A DNA stretch of 64,000 nucleotides from Ascaphus truei (Eukaryota; Chordata; Amphibia; Anura; Ascaphidae), in NCBI GenBank assembly GCA_036426205.1, contig WSYH01000838.1:95307-159306 (forward strand), read 5' to 3'. The translations under genes and the position numbers were made by a program. Numbering within the stretch: the first letter of the stretch is position 1; each line of letters begins with the position of its first letter. The notes under the pieces are model-generated. The model made no database searches. It saw nothing but the letters and a program-made list of their open reading frames with translations, and was not told the origin of the DNA. Shown piece by piece: positions 22,380-34,480 of the stretch.

Positions 22380-22385
22380 TGTCTA

Positions 22386-23190
22386 TTGTTTCCCCCTTTC
22401 TTTTACTTTTAGGCTGAGTGGGTGTCTCTCTCTTCTCTATACATTTGACCAATGGAACCTCAATATGTCCTCTTGTTATACCGACCAAAGACACTGAATT
22501 GGGGTATACCGTTTACAGCTTTATTTATGCACATATGCAAGAGGTCCCCACCTTCTTACCAGAAGACTCCTCCCTTTTGAGCCCATAATCTGTGCTCCTT
22601 ACTTGGTGTCTACAATCATAATGGTTAGTCATACCTGTTGCCCTGGTCAGATATGCCCATACCATACCACCAGTAGGCCTCCTATGCGTCCACAGGTCGT
22701 GAGCCCCATGCACATACACATAGAGTGGCCGTCCTCTTATCCTGATGTCTAAAATCATATCATGCCATGGGGAGATATAGCAACACCATACCACCAGGAG
22801 AACTATGGGTCCACCCAACCTTGAACCCCTTCATTTCTGGGCAAGAACCTGGATCTCTTGTTAACGACGCTGCAATTAAGAGAAAAACTAACACCATAAT
22901 AGCAACATCCAGAAGGGCTGAGATGGAAATTGTCCTTCATCCTCCACTACACATGAAGGTAAGTGCCTACCCCTTCTCTTAAGTACCCTCCTTCCTGCTA
23001 AAGTTTATGTTATTTGACGCTAGCGCAAGGCAGTGCTAATTTAACCTGACGTTAAGCCCATACTAATCACCATTGTATTATCAGGGTATCTTGTGTTTGT
23101 ATGTATGAGAAGACTGCAATGACCATGTTTGTTTGGTGTATTGCTTTGCTGTACTGTATTTCTGTTTCCTGTTTGGGGTTTTCATGGGGT
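22386..23190. other. No gene seen
   Basis: ACCATACCACCAG occurs twice (22669 and 22788), along with other short direct repeats, suggesting a decayed repeat. No ORF is supported. Confidence 0.35.
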
Positions 23191-23199
23191 ACAATTAGA

Positions 23200-23295
23200 G
23201 ATAGGCAGCAAAGATTTTTTGGATTTGGTCCGCCTTGGATAGGCTGGTTCCTTTGGTCCGCAGATCAGCCTCGAAAAAAGGCCAATCCGCCAAAG
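23200..23295 (+). repeat. Dispersed repeat H, copy 1
   Basis: TGGATTTGGTCCGCCTTGGA, TAGGCTGGTTCCTTTGGTCC and GCAGATCAGCCTCG match the reverse complement of 24640-24725. The copies lie in opposite orientation. Confidence 0.7.
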
Positions 23296-23384
23296 CAGAG
23301 GTCAGGCCCAACTGCCTTGTCCGGCCACCGGGGCAACCAAGCTCGGGACACTTGTCAGCAGCCCTGTTCACCGGTGTTACACAA

Positions 23385-23702
23385 TGACGGACCCTGAGAG
23401 GTTGGAAAGCTTGTGGTACTGGGGTTACCCCATGATGGACCCTGAGAGGTTGGAAAGCTTGTGGTACTGGGGTTACATGATGACGGACCCTGAGAGGTTG
23501 GAAAGCTTGTGGTACTGGGGTTACACGGTGACGGACCCTGAGAGGTTGGAATGCTTGTGGTACTGGGGTTACACGATGAAGGACCCTGAGAGGTTGGAAA
23601 GCTTGTGGTACTGGGCTTACACGATGGACCCTGAGAGGTTGGAAAGCTTGTGGTACTGGGGTTACACGATGAAGGACCCTGAGAGGTTGGAAAGCTTGTA
23701 AC
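23385..23702. repeat. 48-bp minisatellite, about 7 units
   Basis: The unit begins GACCCTGAGAGGTTGGAAAG and continues CTTGTGGTACTGGGGTTACA. Spacing is 48 bp, with one 3-bp-shorter unit near 23620. Because 48 is 16 codons, both strands stay open: a 105-residue frame on plus and a 182-residue frame on minus. The frames depend on the array and are not evidence of a gene. Confidence 0.95.
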
Positions 23703-24580
23703 ATATCAACTACAGTACTTGTTAGTCCAATAAAAGGTATCATACCCCCTCCTCCCTCTCCGTCCTTTGTTACTGCAATTTCAAGGAAAGTTTAGGACTT
23801 GGGTAACACAAGTAGTGTCTTACATCAATGCACGATTATTTAGTAATAATAATAATACTGACTCGATGCATCAAATATAAGAAAATGAAGAATACCTCTC
23901 CCTCCTTTATAACCCTTTTATCACTTGGAAGGCTATTCATTAAGATACTATTTTTTCTCCCTTCACAACCCCTCAGTTCTATTATACTATACCTTCCACA
24001 GTCCTTGAGTTATGGAGTTATTTGTTACTAATCCATGCTGGTTATTTTTTCCGTATACAAATGAAGTTCCTTGTTTATTTGTTGATGGAGCACTTACCGA
24101 CCAATCTAACTTTCTTATTTATTGTTTAACGCTCTGTAAGTTCAGTGGGTTTAACTGAACGCATTCTCTGAGTCATGGGAACCCTAAAAGTCCATTTTGA
24201 CAGACATCCTTTTCTCCAAAATTTCTGTTGACAAATGATCAAATATAAACTGCAGGGATTATTGGCTTTCTGCCTACAGGGGAAACAGCACCATAAATAT
24301 TTGCTCAAGACATTAATAAATTTGAAGTGTTGACTTGCATAGAAAGTTTAAATAGTTCAGACCTAGATCTCAACTTCCTGACTTGATTTGTTTTTGCCGA
24401 GGCCAGCAGTAAAGACATCATTTTCCTAAAGGCGCTGATATTTTATATGTATATAGAAAGATGGGCAATTATTATTTACTCTTGCAACTAAATGCTATTC
24501 ATCCTGGTAGAATTTTAACATTACGGGCAGAATGTAGCTCTTTCTGCTGCTAGAAAAATTCAATGTTTTTATATGTTATT
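23703..24580. other. No gene seen; AT-rich unique sequence
   Basis: No repeat ends recognised. 24100-24330 is repeat-free and complex. Confidence 0.35.
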
Positions 24581-24589
24581 GGATTCTAA

Positions 24590-24730
24590 ACATCCGTCAC
24601 CGGATTTGGATTATCGGCGTTCAAAAATAAACGAATTAAAAATCCGCAAAAGGCGAATCACCATTTTTGAGTCTGACCTGCAGCCCAAAGGAACCGGTCG
24701 ATCCGTGGCGGACCCAAATCAAATGTTAAT
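24590..24730 (-). repeat. Dispersed repeat H, copy 2
   Basis: TGACCTGCAGCCCAAAGGAA, CCGGTCGATCCGTGGCGGAC and CCAAATC are the reverse complement of 23220-23275. The left part (CACCGGATTTGGATTATCGG, AAAAATCCGCAAAAGGCGAA) may be the opposite arm. Confidence 0.65.
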
Positions 24731-24779
24731 ACAATCCCAGATCTCCCAACTGGGCTGTAACTAATCTGTGCGAATGACT

Positions 24780-25600
24780 AGAATGTTCTGAATAGTTTGA
24801 GGACGGTTTTCTCTTTGCATAGACAGGTTAGAAATCGGCAGTAGCTTCGGTGAAAGTTGGCCACTGTGAACATGTTTTATTCTCGTTTTCGGGTTTCCGT
24901 CTAGACACGAATCTCTCCCAGGGACAAAAGGTTGGAATGTGTGGAATAAAGTAGAACGATTACATTCATGCTCAAAGCAATCTAGTTAATGATAACACAA
25001 AATAGTGTTTTATTGCAAAGGCGTGCTATATGTTTCATGCAAGGATTTTAAAGGCAAACGCCATGTTTTTCTATTTAGCTCTGTATTGTCTAAGGACCCC
25101 AAACCTTGATACAAAGTAACATCCCGGCGAGATATGCTTTGCCGCTGTTTCCATTCCACCTCCCAAAAAGTTTGAAAAACCTGTTAAAGTTTAGGTCGAA
25201 CTTTGCGACAAAGTTTCAAGTGAAATGGCCCAAATTGTTAAAAATTCGCATTTTCGCTTCTTTTTTATTGGTGAAATGGCTGCTGCACAGCAGTTTTCAC
25301 ATTTTCGAAAGTGAAAGTCATCGAAATGAGTTGAACTTCGCTGAGTATGCCGTGCCCATCGGCTTTTTGCAGACGGAGAACTTTTGAATGAGACTTTTTC
25401 GCAGAGCCAGAAAGGGTGAAATTCGCACGGTTTGCTAATGCGCGCGCAAAATTCATGTCTCTAATCTGGATGAGAGTAACGCCAGTTAGCGATGATTTTG
25501 CTAGCATAGCGTTACTGCCACCATTGTTTTTCTCTTCCTCTCCAAACCCTAGTTCAGGGTCTGCGTAGGCGCAATGCCAAGACTCGCATAGCGGCGTGTT
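24780..25600. other. No gene; possible decayed repeat at 25100-25460
   Basis: The 25160-25460 stretch has scattered short inverted words (AAATTCGCATTTTCGC, GTGAAATTCGCACGG) that suggest an old foldback transposon. The ends are not definable. Confidence 0.3.
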
Positions 25601-25613
25601 ATATAGGTTACCG

Positions 25614-25823
25614 CAGGGGTGCTCAAGTCCCCCCAACAGGTCAGGTTTTCAGGATACCCCTGCTTCAGCACAGGTGCCTCAATCAGAGGCTCAGTCAAAG
25701 ACTCAGCCACTGATTGAGCCACCTGAGCTGAAGCCGGGACTGATTGAGCCAACTGTGCTGAAGCAGGGATATCCTGATAACCTGACCTGTTGAGGGGCTT
25801 GAGGACTGGAGTTGAGCGCCCCT
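25614..25823. mobile_element. hAT-type MITE, family B
   Basis: The ends CAGGGGTGCTCAAGTCC and TTGAGCGCCCCTG are inverted repeats. The flanks GGTTACC(G) and GGTTAACC look like a decayed 8-bp duplication. The interior has a partial extra GATTGAGCCA-CTGTGCTGAAG unit, making it longer than the 565 copy. Confidence 0.8.
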
Positions 25824-25954
25824 GGGTTAACCCGAATGATCTTCAAGTTAACGCATTGATAATGCGTCGTTAAGCTACGCTAATGAGCGCAATTACATCT
25901 GTTATGTTTGCGTATCGTTAGCTTAGTGAATACGATGTTCAGCAAATTAAAGTA

Positions 25955-26055
25955 TCACGTGAGCACATTCACACGTCGCAGGTCTGCAACCCTGCCCTTC
26001 CCCATTATCTATTAGTGGACAGCGCTTCCACTACGGCCATAGATTCCAGAATGAG
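25955..26055. mobile_element. Family E MITE, truncated copy
   Basis: CACGTGAGCACATTCACACG, TCGCAGGTCTGCAACCCTGC and CCCCATTATCTATTAGTG. The element stops shortly after CCACTACGGCCATAGATTCC. Confidence 0.75.
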
Positions 26056-26164
26056 ACATTTTGGTTGCGGCCGACACGCTGCGACCAAGTCCCTGCCGGC
26101 ATTTCTCCGCAGAGGGATCCTACAGGATCCGGGGGACCTTCTGCCCCGGCCGCTTATATTATAA

Positions 26165-26435
26165 TACGTTATAGACTTTAGGGGGTTTAGTGGTTAGGGT
26201 AGGGGGTTACCTTTAGGGGTTTTCGTGGTTAGGGTAGGGGGTTACCTTTAGGGGGTTTAGTAGTTAGGGTAGGGGGTTACCCTTAGGGGATTTTAGTAGT
26301 TAGGGTAGGGGGATAACTTTAGGGGGTTTAGTAGTTAGGGTAGAGGGATAACTTTAGGGGGTTTAGTGGTTAGGGTAGGGGGTTACCTTTAGGGGGTTTA
26401 GTAGTTAGGGTAGGGGGTTACCTCCCTGTTACAGC
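26165..26435. repeat. 36-bp G-rich tandem array, about 7 units, telomere-like words
   Basis: The unit includes GTTAGGGTAGGGGGTTACCT and TTAGGGGGTTTAGTAG. GTTAGGGTAG occurs seven times between 26192 and 26415. It contains TTAGGG but not (TTAGGG)n, so it is not a plain interstitial telomere. Runs of three to five G make G-quadruplex formation plausible. Confidence 0.9.
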
Positions 26436-26863
26436 TGTTCCCTGTGCAAAAAGTTAATAAATACACTTTACTTTTGAGGAGTGGCAGCTTGAAGAAAGAC
26501 CAACGTGATGTGGACAGAGACATCGCGCCTGACAGCTGGAATATTTTTTGAAAATGGGAATAAGTCTTCGTTTTTCTCCCTTCCCTTTTTTTTTATGCAG
26601 AAATTCCCCATCGGTCGGCCGTTGACACACACGTTCTAGTTAGTGAGTTCTTTTCAGGGCAAATGGAGGTCTTGATTGTGTTCCATACATTGGAAAGCGA
26701 CAGCCTGCAAGGTTAGCCGTTTACCCAGAAGCCCTTGATGATGTTTGAGACGCCACACTGAAATCACGAGCCAAATCGAGATGAATTAAGATCAGCCAGC
26801 CCCGTGTAATCAAAAACACCCCGTGTGGCTATTCTACTCGCAAAGCAATGCGGTACTCTAGCA

Positions 26864-27045
26864 CAGGAGGGCCAACTCCAGCCCAAAAGGCCACTAACTG
26901 GTCAAGGTTTCAGGTATCCCTGCTTCAGCAACAGGTTGGCTCAGTCAAAGACTGAGCCATTGATAGACCACCTGTGCTGAAGCAGGGATATCCTTAAAAC
27001 CTGATCTGTTGGTGGCCCTTCAGGACGGCGTTGTGGCCTACTCCT
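26864..27045. mobile_element. hAT-type MITE, family B, perfect 8-bp target duplication
   Basis: CTCTAGCA is present at 26856-26863 and 27046-27053. The ends CAGGAGGGCCAACTCC and GTTGTGGCCTACTCCT pair imperfectly. The interior is the CCTGCTTCAGC / GCTGAAGCAGGGATATCC palindrome. Confidence 0.88.
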
Positions 27046-27119
27046 CTCTAGCACAAAGTGGTGAACGACCTGCGTGCCAAGGCGTAAAGCCGCGTAGGAA
27101 CTGGTGGGAGGCGAGGAAG

Positions 27120-27205
27120 CACTGTATGCTGAGGGAGTAATGGGGAAGGGCAGGGTGCAAGACCTGGCTGAGACTGGAGTGTTCACAACGTTGGGGCTCT
27201 AATTT
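27120..27205. mobile_element. Family E MITE, half copy, reverse orientation
   Basis: GGAGTAATGGGGAAGGGCAG, GGTGCAAGACCTGGCTGAGA and TGGAGTGTTCACA correspond to the right arm of the 20484 element. Confidence 0.7.
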
Positions 27206-28454
27206 GCAGCACTCCATTAGAAATCAGCTTTATACCGATAACAGCACAGGGGGCTGGGACGTTTTGGGAACATCCCATCCACTGAAACCGGTTCCCCGTG
27301 CAGTGTACACGTCCTCGGAGTGCAACGGATGGAAGGACGAGCGCCTCACCGTCCCCCGCTGAACGCGCCGCATCTGAAGGACATGATTGTGTTAGCTCTT
27401 GAACAACTATCCTTCTGCTCAGCAATATAACTTGGCCAGAAATGAATTGCAAACATTGTCTTAGCAAGATGGGACAGCTCATAGTTTCTTTCTCTGGAAG
27501 ACTATTTGCTAGCAAAATGCAAGTGTTTCCAATGTGCCCTCTGAAATGGGGTTCCCTTTATTTATTTTACCCTTGTGTTTTACCTGTTTACGAGGCAGCT
27601 TTCCTAGCGATGCTTCGTTGACCCATATAAAAATACTTATTGTCTTGCAGGAGGCTCGGAGATCTGTTCAAGCAATGTAACACTCAGGCCATTAAAGAAA
27701 GAGATTAGGAAGTATTAAATGGGTGCCAAAAGCATTTGAGATGATTGACACATTGGGTGGTCCCATTCAAAATGCTCTATGCCAACTTCCCCTAGTTCAG
27801 GAACATTGTAGCCCCAATAGCAGTGAGATATATACCGAGCAAGGAGGTGGTTAACCCCTACCCCAAACTTTTGCGGTTTTGCAACCCTAAATCCAAAACA
27901 CTTATGTTGCGGTTGTGGTTGGACACAAAACAAATATCTGTCCACGTGCACAACCCTCAGTTGCTAGATTTTTGCACTCATTTTACATCACATTTATCAG
28001 AACAACTAAAAAAAGAATATTGACAGTAATTACATTTTATGCTAATAATGTAAGTTAGGGCAGTTTTTATTTTAAAAATGGGTGTATTGGAGACTTTGGC
28101 TACAGAACCCAGTAATACAATTAAGTAAACCTAATCACATCTGTCAGAATCAGTGAGTGGGCTGTAACGTGCATGAAATTAGACCCGTTTAGTCAGTCTG
28201 GGCTCTTTGTATATAAGGCTATTGCCTACCATTACCGCTTCCACGTTTTCCCCCAAAAAACTATATTAACTTCAACTTGCCGCCAGAACAGTTACAAGCC
28301 CCCGCGCCTGAAGGGAGATTTAGGGATCAAGTAAATGAAGCGGTTTGTCTCTGAATTAGAACGTTCTTTAGCAGTAAATGTAAACTCTTCGTGGGGCATT
28401 CGGATCGAGCTATAACACCCCTGTGCATCGCTCTGTGATACGAAAGGGTCCAAA
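27206..28454. other. No gene seen
   Basis: Unique sequence of mixed composition. Short frames here show no family motifs and no codon pattern I trust. Confidence 0.35.
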
Positions 28455-28457
28455 TAA

Positions 28458-28809
28458 GGCTGCGGCCATAGAAGGGGAAGCAGGGGGAGGCGCTTGACGC
28501 TGAGCCAGCGGGGCTGATCGGAGGCGGGGGGGACTGAGGGAGGGGGCGGTCAGTGACGTCGCTGGGCCAATCGGCCACGAGCAACCGTCGTCAACGTCAC
28601 GGCGCCGACGTCACGGCCGCGTGATGTTGAAGCTGTTTCCATGTGATTGGTTTGGTTTCAGCTTGGCTGTGGCTGAAAATCCAGCGCTCAGAAGCCTGCG
28701 GACGCTGCGTGAGCCCTCAAAGAACATCCTCATTGAGAGTTATGTGATGGCGGGCTCAGCGCAGCGTCCGCACAGCTCAGCGCGGCCTGTCCTTCTATGG
28801 AACTCGGCC
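28458..28809. mobile_element. PIF/Harbinger-type MITE, TAA target duplication
   Basis: The ends GGCTGCGGCCATAGAAGG and CCTTCTATGGAACTCGGCC are inverted repeats. TAA lies on both sides (28455-28457, 28810-28812). It shares GTGACGTCGCTGGGCCAATC, CACGGCGCCGACGTCACGG and GGCTGAAAATCCAGCGCT with the 11994 element in opposite orientation. Confidence 0.87.
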
Positions 28810-29024
28810 TAAGGCATACAAGAGCCGACATACAAACAGTTCCTTTTCTTTAGCTCACGGTAACGCTTGTGGTGTTCTATGGGAAAACCTGGGTATTTTG
28901 GGCCATTTTTTGCCTTTTAACATACTCTAAAATTTCCAGGCAAATTAAGTAGGTCAGAAAGGTTTAGTTTATCCTTCATTTGATGTCATACCCAGAATCT
29001 GGATGCAGTTGAAGCACTATGCTA

Positions 29025-29145
29025 AGGATATATGGGGAAGCGCAGGGTTGCAGACCTGTCTGAGACGTGGTGGAATGTGCGCACACGTAGGATTTTATTG
29101 CTGTGGCGGGGTGGAGGGTTTTTGTCACATTTTGCACCACCATTA
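29025..29145. mobile_element. Family E MITE, half copy, reverse orientation
   Basis: GATATATGGGGAAGCGCAGG, GTTGCAGACCTGTCTGAGAC and GGAGGGTTTTTGTCACATTT give the right arm and its outer end. Confidence 0.75.
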
Positions 29146-29312
29146 CTTTTTAATGTGTGGTCGATCCTCCGGGAGAGATGTGCCAAATTCAGCCAAGCGC
29201 AGTTTTTTTTTTGCCACGCATTAAAAGTCAACCTACAGGTCACATGATCCCAAAATCAGGTCAGAGGAACCCACGTTCTGTGTGTTGTGGCAAGACATTT
29301 ACATGATGGTGC

Positions 29313-29662
29313 GAAAGGGGTGCGCAAAGGTTAGCCTTTTTGCGGGCCCCCCTCTGCCTTCATCACCTCCCGGCTCGCGTTCCCCCTTCCTCCTCGGCTC
29401 CGTCGTTAAATGATGTGCGGGTCACGTGACGTCACGTTGCCGTGGCAGATGCGAACTTCACGTGACCCCGCAGTCGATTTGACACCGGTACCATGGCGAA
29501 CGCGTCTCCGATGATACAGGTAGGAGAAGATGCAGACGCCTCGCCTGTATTTAAATGCCTGGGGGAGAGCACGGACTTCTGTAGCCGCACCCAGCGCCCC
29601 CCCTGGGCGGGAACTCTCTCCCGCCCCCCCCCCAAGGGGGTGCGCCCCACTTCGCACCCCTG
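29313..29662. mobile_element. hAT-type MITE, family C
   Basis: The ends AAAGGGGTGCGCAAAGG and CTTCGCACCCCTG are inverted. Inside are GTCACGTGACGTCACGTTGC and GTGACCCCGCAGTCGATTTG, as in the copies at 43033 and 60148. The target duplication is not recognisable. GC-rich, non-coding. Confidence 0.75.
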
Positions 29663-30580
29663 CCCTAGATCATTATTATCAGAGTTTACTTATAAATTAA
29701 TATCATTATGTATGGTTTAGTCCACAAAAACCCCCACGATGCGACTACAATGTTCGGGTTCCGGGCTGTCGCTTGTTGTATTCTGTTTCTATAAATACAT
29801 CTTTCTTTTCCTTTTCTTTGTTACTTTAAGCCTTGCAAAATCCTTTCCAATGAAAATGTCAACTTATAAAGGAAACCCCAATAGCAGTCTATATGTCACC
29901 ATATCCCGCCTGGCGTTTCAACGCCGCTGGTCTGGACGCCCCATCGCTGTTTGGCAGCGAGTAAAATTATTACTGCAGAGCGTAGCTTGTGGAAACACTC
30001 ATCCTGTCATAGTCTAAAACAAACGGGCATCAATCAAAGATCATTAACAGTCGTGCACGTGTGTATTATCATATAATCATCAAATAATGACTTATTGAGG
30101 TGTCTTTAGATTCATGATGTTGCAAGGTGCAGAGAGAGAAGAGGTTTTTTGGGAGCCTGGTCGCTGTTTAATTGAAGGCCCCACTGAAACCCCAATGAGA
30201 AAGTCTGAGAGTCCCAGCGAGACGTTCAATTATTCATAACTACCTCCACCTTTACCCAGTGACCGCATTCCCTCTTTACCCTCCTTTTATAAACAAAAAC
30301 AATAAATTTCAAAGGTTATGACAAAACTAGCACATTTTCTTAGTCTTTTGTTCTTTTGGCTAATATGTGGTTTTTAGGAGTGTACCTTCCACCGTGGAGA
30401 TTACAGCCCGAAAGGAAAGTCTGAAGTTTGCGTATTTTCACTTTCGGGGGTGTTGGGTTTGTGTGGCCTCTTTTTTTTAAGGTGGGAGGTCTCGGTATAC
30501 GTCCAACAGTAAGCAACAAAACGATTGTCACGACTGGGAGACAGTTAATTGTATGCGTTCGCGGGGGGTTCGTCTTCAGC
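29663..30580. other. No gene seen
   Basis: AT-rich unique sequence. A 92-residue frame near 29739-30017 has no recognisable motif and no supporting signals. Confidence 0.3.
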
Positions 30581-30584
30581 GCGA

Positions 30585-30755
30585 GGGGCGGCCAACCTAG
30601 TCCTCAAGGGCACGACAGGTAGTTTTCAGGTATCCTGCTTCAGCACAGGATACCCAGCATTCTTCGACGTGAACTGTTGAGCCGCCTGTGCTGAAGCGGG
30701 ATATCCTGAAAAACCTTGACCTTGTAGTGCCCTTTGACGACTGGATTGGAACCTT
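30585..30755. mobile_element. hAT-type MITE, family B, decayed
   Basis: GAGGGGCGGCCAACCTAGTC, ATCCTGCTTCAGCACAGGAT and CCTGTGCTGAAGCGGGATAT mark it. Several single-base gaps lie in the right half, and there is no clear target duplication. Confidence 0.75.
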
Positions 30756-33700
30756 CGGTTGGATTCACGTGACACGAAAATAAGCGGTTAAAACATTGTA
30801 ATTGGCAAAAGTCGATGTAGCTGTAGGACTTGTGAGGGGTTGTTTGATTGCTCTCTGCTGGTCCTTCTTGTGGATTCACTTGTGTGGATCAGCAAGCGTG
30901 TTACAGCCAGCGTAAACCCCTTCCCTTCGATTATTGGCGCTTATAAGGACTGGGGGGCAAGGGGGAAAGAAAAACTTCAATTGGAAACACTACCACCATC
31001 TCGCCTAAGAAAAATCCTAATTCATTTCACAACAAAAATTAAACATGCCAATCTTGCTTCAGCATGGCTAGATTTGTTAAGGAGATTGTTACATTCCTTA
31101 CAACATGTTGTTAGCTGCAGCGGTATGTAGGATTGCACCTTAAGTGTAGTCGTTACCAGGAACAATTGAACGCATCTGACAGGGATACGAGACGAAGCCA
31201 ACATCATGGCTGCCAGTTACGCCCCGCGTATTCGCGTGTTAGAAAAGTGAGTGCGGGGCTTCATGTGTTTGTGTCAATAACGTTATATTCTCTGTTCAAA
31301 ATATGGCCAGAGTTGGCGCCATGCCACCAAGTCCCGGAGGAGCGAAGTATCCAATCTTATATTTAGAAGGATAAAAATTGAGACTTGGTGCCGTAAGAAA
31401 ATGACGAAGGAGTGAGTGTTTTGTTTTATTAACTTATTTTTTTTCAAATATGTAGATCTAGTCCTAAAGATATTACAGTACTGCCAGTACGAGGGACCTT
31501 GTAGGGAATATGTATCAGGAACACCACAGCCAGGATTCCCTAATCCGAAAAGGAACACGGTGTGTGTTGGTCGCCATTGACTTTATTTCAGTGTAACGAT
31601 GGATAAGCTCTGATACCACTTTTATTTGAGGCCGTGCATTATTATTTTAGCGTCCACATGCACAGAGTCCAACGAAGGTTCTTACGCTCTTGCTACTTGA
31701 GTACTCCCATCTGATCTCGAGGGGCAACGATATGGACAGCACCGGTAGGTTGAGCTTGACCCTAAAGAACGTGCAAACTCAGTGGAATTAACAGATTGCA
31801 AACTTTGAACATGCATTAGATTTATGCGCCCTAACCCCTCGTCATTCCCAAGCTCTGACACAAACCATTGGCTGTGATCCATTTCCAGCCAGTTACCCCA
31901 GGATTCCATAGAATGCAATGCCCCAAGGTCCCTATCCTCGCGGCGCACACAGGAAGACGTTGTCCCGGAAGTCCACTGCAGCAACGAGGACGCCGGTCCA
32001 GGCGACTCACGAATGTGGGACGGACCCTGCTACAAACGGACGGTTTCCGTTTGGACCGGAGGTGTCTCAACCTTGTTGGACGGATCACAGGTTCCAGCGG
32101 TACATCTCCCAAGCGCCCGAGGCATTTTTTTCAGGGAGGGAGAATACACTATACGTCCACCCACGGAGGCCGTGAGAGGCTCGGGTCTCTACAAACAGGC
32201 AAATATTTACTTCTGTTACACTTGCGAGTTCATCCATCTTATACTTTGGTTATGACCCCTTCATATAAAGGATTTTATGTCTGTCGGCATCCCCATTTTT
32301 GTTTTTGACTTTGACACTCATTCAAGGTGCAAAGTTAATCAAATAACCCTTATCATTACGGACTGGTGACATTCTCATGACATGGAAGGCCGCCCGGGTA
32401 TCATTTGTGATATTGTACAGACATCATAGCTACTTTCTTGCTTATTTTCTAGGTTGAACAAGTCCACCATCCTGAGTAGAGGATGTGAACAAGATTGAAC
32501 CGAAAAGGGTGTACCCTCTTTTGTGGCATCATCAGGGGCGGTACAAGCGATTGCTACCAAGGCTCTGTCACTGGTGCCTGAACATCATCATACATTCAGG
32601 CGAAGATATACGTGACGGTCCTTAGACTCAACCAGAATGGCTCGATGACCATTGGAACTTTTACCTACGTATATTAGTATTTATTTTATACTCCATGTTG
32701 ATTTATTGATTTTTATTGCTTCGATTTAGTGCTTTTGTGATACACCACCATAAGGCTTATTCAATAAAGTCGATTTGGTCTCTTTAATTGCCGCGGTAGC
32801 GTTTGAATTGGGCACCACCGCAATTTACTTGTATAAGCCCCATGTTTGTAAAGGTCATGTAACCCAAGAGATGAGAGTCTGGAGTGACTGAAAGAAAAAT
32901 ATCTTAAGGCAAATAATCTGCTTATAAGATTGGAAGGAAAAGTCACAGTATAAGGGGGGTAGGGCAGGAGTGAGAAAGAGATCACACAAGTAAGCACAGA
33001 AATTCCTTCAATATAAGATTGGTGTTTACTTTTCATACATTAAAAATGTCAAAGTGGTGGAAATGTAGTGAAACTCAGACTAATATAGGTGCTGCTTTTC
33101 GTCTTTCTTGACTGCAGTACTGAACTGGATTTATGGAAAAAGCCTTTCCCAGTAAAGCCATGGATTATTTTATTTGACTCAATCTAGCCAACATTATCTT
33201 GCATTTTTTGGCCCTGTTTGCAGATGAGCGAGACTTTGACAAATGACCACAAAAGGTATGACGTACAAGAAAAGAACGGCTCGCGTGTGTGTCAAATGTA
33301 ACAGAGTTTACTGTCCATGCGACAAGATTTTGAATGTGTGCGGGCCTCGCAACTCTCTTATGACACTCCCTAAATATCACAAATGGGCTAGGGGGGCCAA
33401 ATGGGGGAAAGGCACAGATTCACTGAGGCAAAAAGACGCAAACATGAAATGGCTTCATTTGTGCACAATGGCGCTGATACTCACCCCCTAAGTTGTTTAT
33501 AACCGCTTGTAAAACTTAATGTTAAATATGTTCGGCTCAAACAGTGAATCCGTATTAAATGGGCACTAACGGACTTCTATAGACTGGTAGGTAGTGACCT
33601 GAACGTGGGGTACACCGTCCTCGCTTGGTTGTTTCTTGTAGTAAGCAAGGAAGGGCGTATTTTATTTTTAACCGCAGTAAAAGGACTCGGGGCATCCCCT

Positions 33701-34480
33701 AAGGGTGAGGAAAGGAGATATCACCAGCAAACAAAGGAAAAGGTTCTTTCACGATAAGGAGCAGTTACACTGTGGGGATTACATTACCATGTGAGACTGT
33801 GATCGAGAAGATACAGTATGTATCTACAAAAAAGTTGGCACTTTTTAGAAAGGAAGGTATACAGGGATTATAAACAAAACGTAACATGGGAAAGGATGTT
33901 GATCAGGGAGTAATCGTGATTGCCAATATTGGAGTTCGGGAAGGAATTTATTTTCCCCTTAGTAGATTCATTGGATTGATATGTCACTTGGGTTTGTGTT
34001 TGCTTCTTGTGGATAATACTGTAAGTATAGATAGATTAGGATAAAGTATCGGTCGTCTAACAATCTGCATAGCTTGAACTTGATGACGCATGTCTTTTTT
34101 TCTGCCCCTGCATCTACTGTGGTAACTATGAATATACCTGATTAAAGGTGCATATGGGACATGAAACGTTGCTGATCCCACTGTTCTGCGCTGTCACATT
34201 AAATGGAGACTTCATTATGAATTTGTGAGTAAGATCTACTTTGTATCTCTGTCTTTGAGGAGACCGGCACTTTGAAGAAATTGTTGGACTATGTAACTAT
34301 GTAACCAGTGGAAATGTACAGTATTTGAGAAGGAGAGCATCTCTATTTTCCTCCTGAGACAATCAAATGATCGACATCTCTCTGCTAAACTCCAATCACC
34401 ACAGTGGCTTTTTTGAGTCCTAAAGTCAATAGATTTTGCATAGCGGTGGGGGAGCACTGTTAGGGTCAGGAGAGAGTATT
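30756..34480. other. Long stretch without recognised repeats or genes
   Basis: 3.7 kb in which I recognise no transposon ends, tandem arrays or exons. 31.83-32.18 kb is locally GC-rich and has overlapping frames on both strands, none with a motif I can name. 33.17-33.48 kb has a Cys-rich short frame that I do not trust. Confidence 0.35.

Noticed and set aside
26165..26435. True interstitial telomere
   Set aside because: TTAGGG occurs once or twice per 36-bp unit and is not tandem.
31682..32308. Overlapping frames that might be a retroelement protein
   Set aside because: A GNWLEMDHSQWF-like string looked faintly like a DIRS-type RNase H region, but nothing around it supports this.
33165..33491. 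Possible zinc-finger-like Cys-rich short frame
   Set aside because: The CVKCNRVYCPCDK string is short and isolated, and has no His/Cys spacing that fits a finger. No exon signals.
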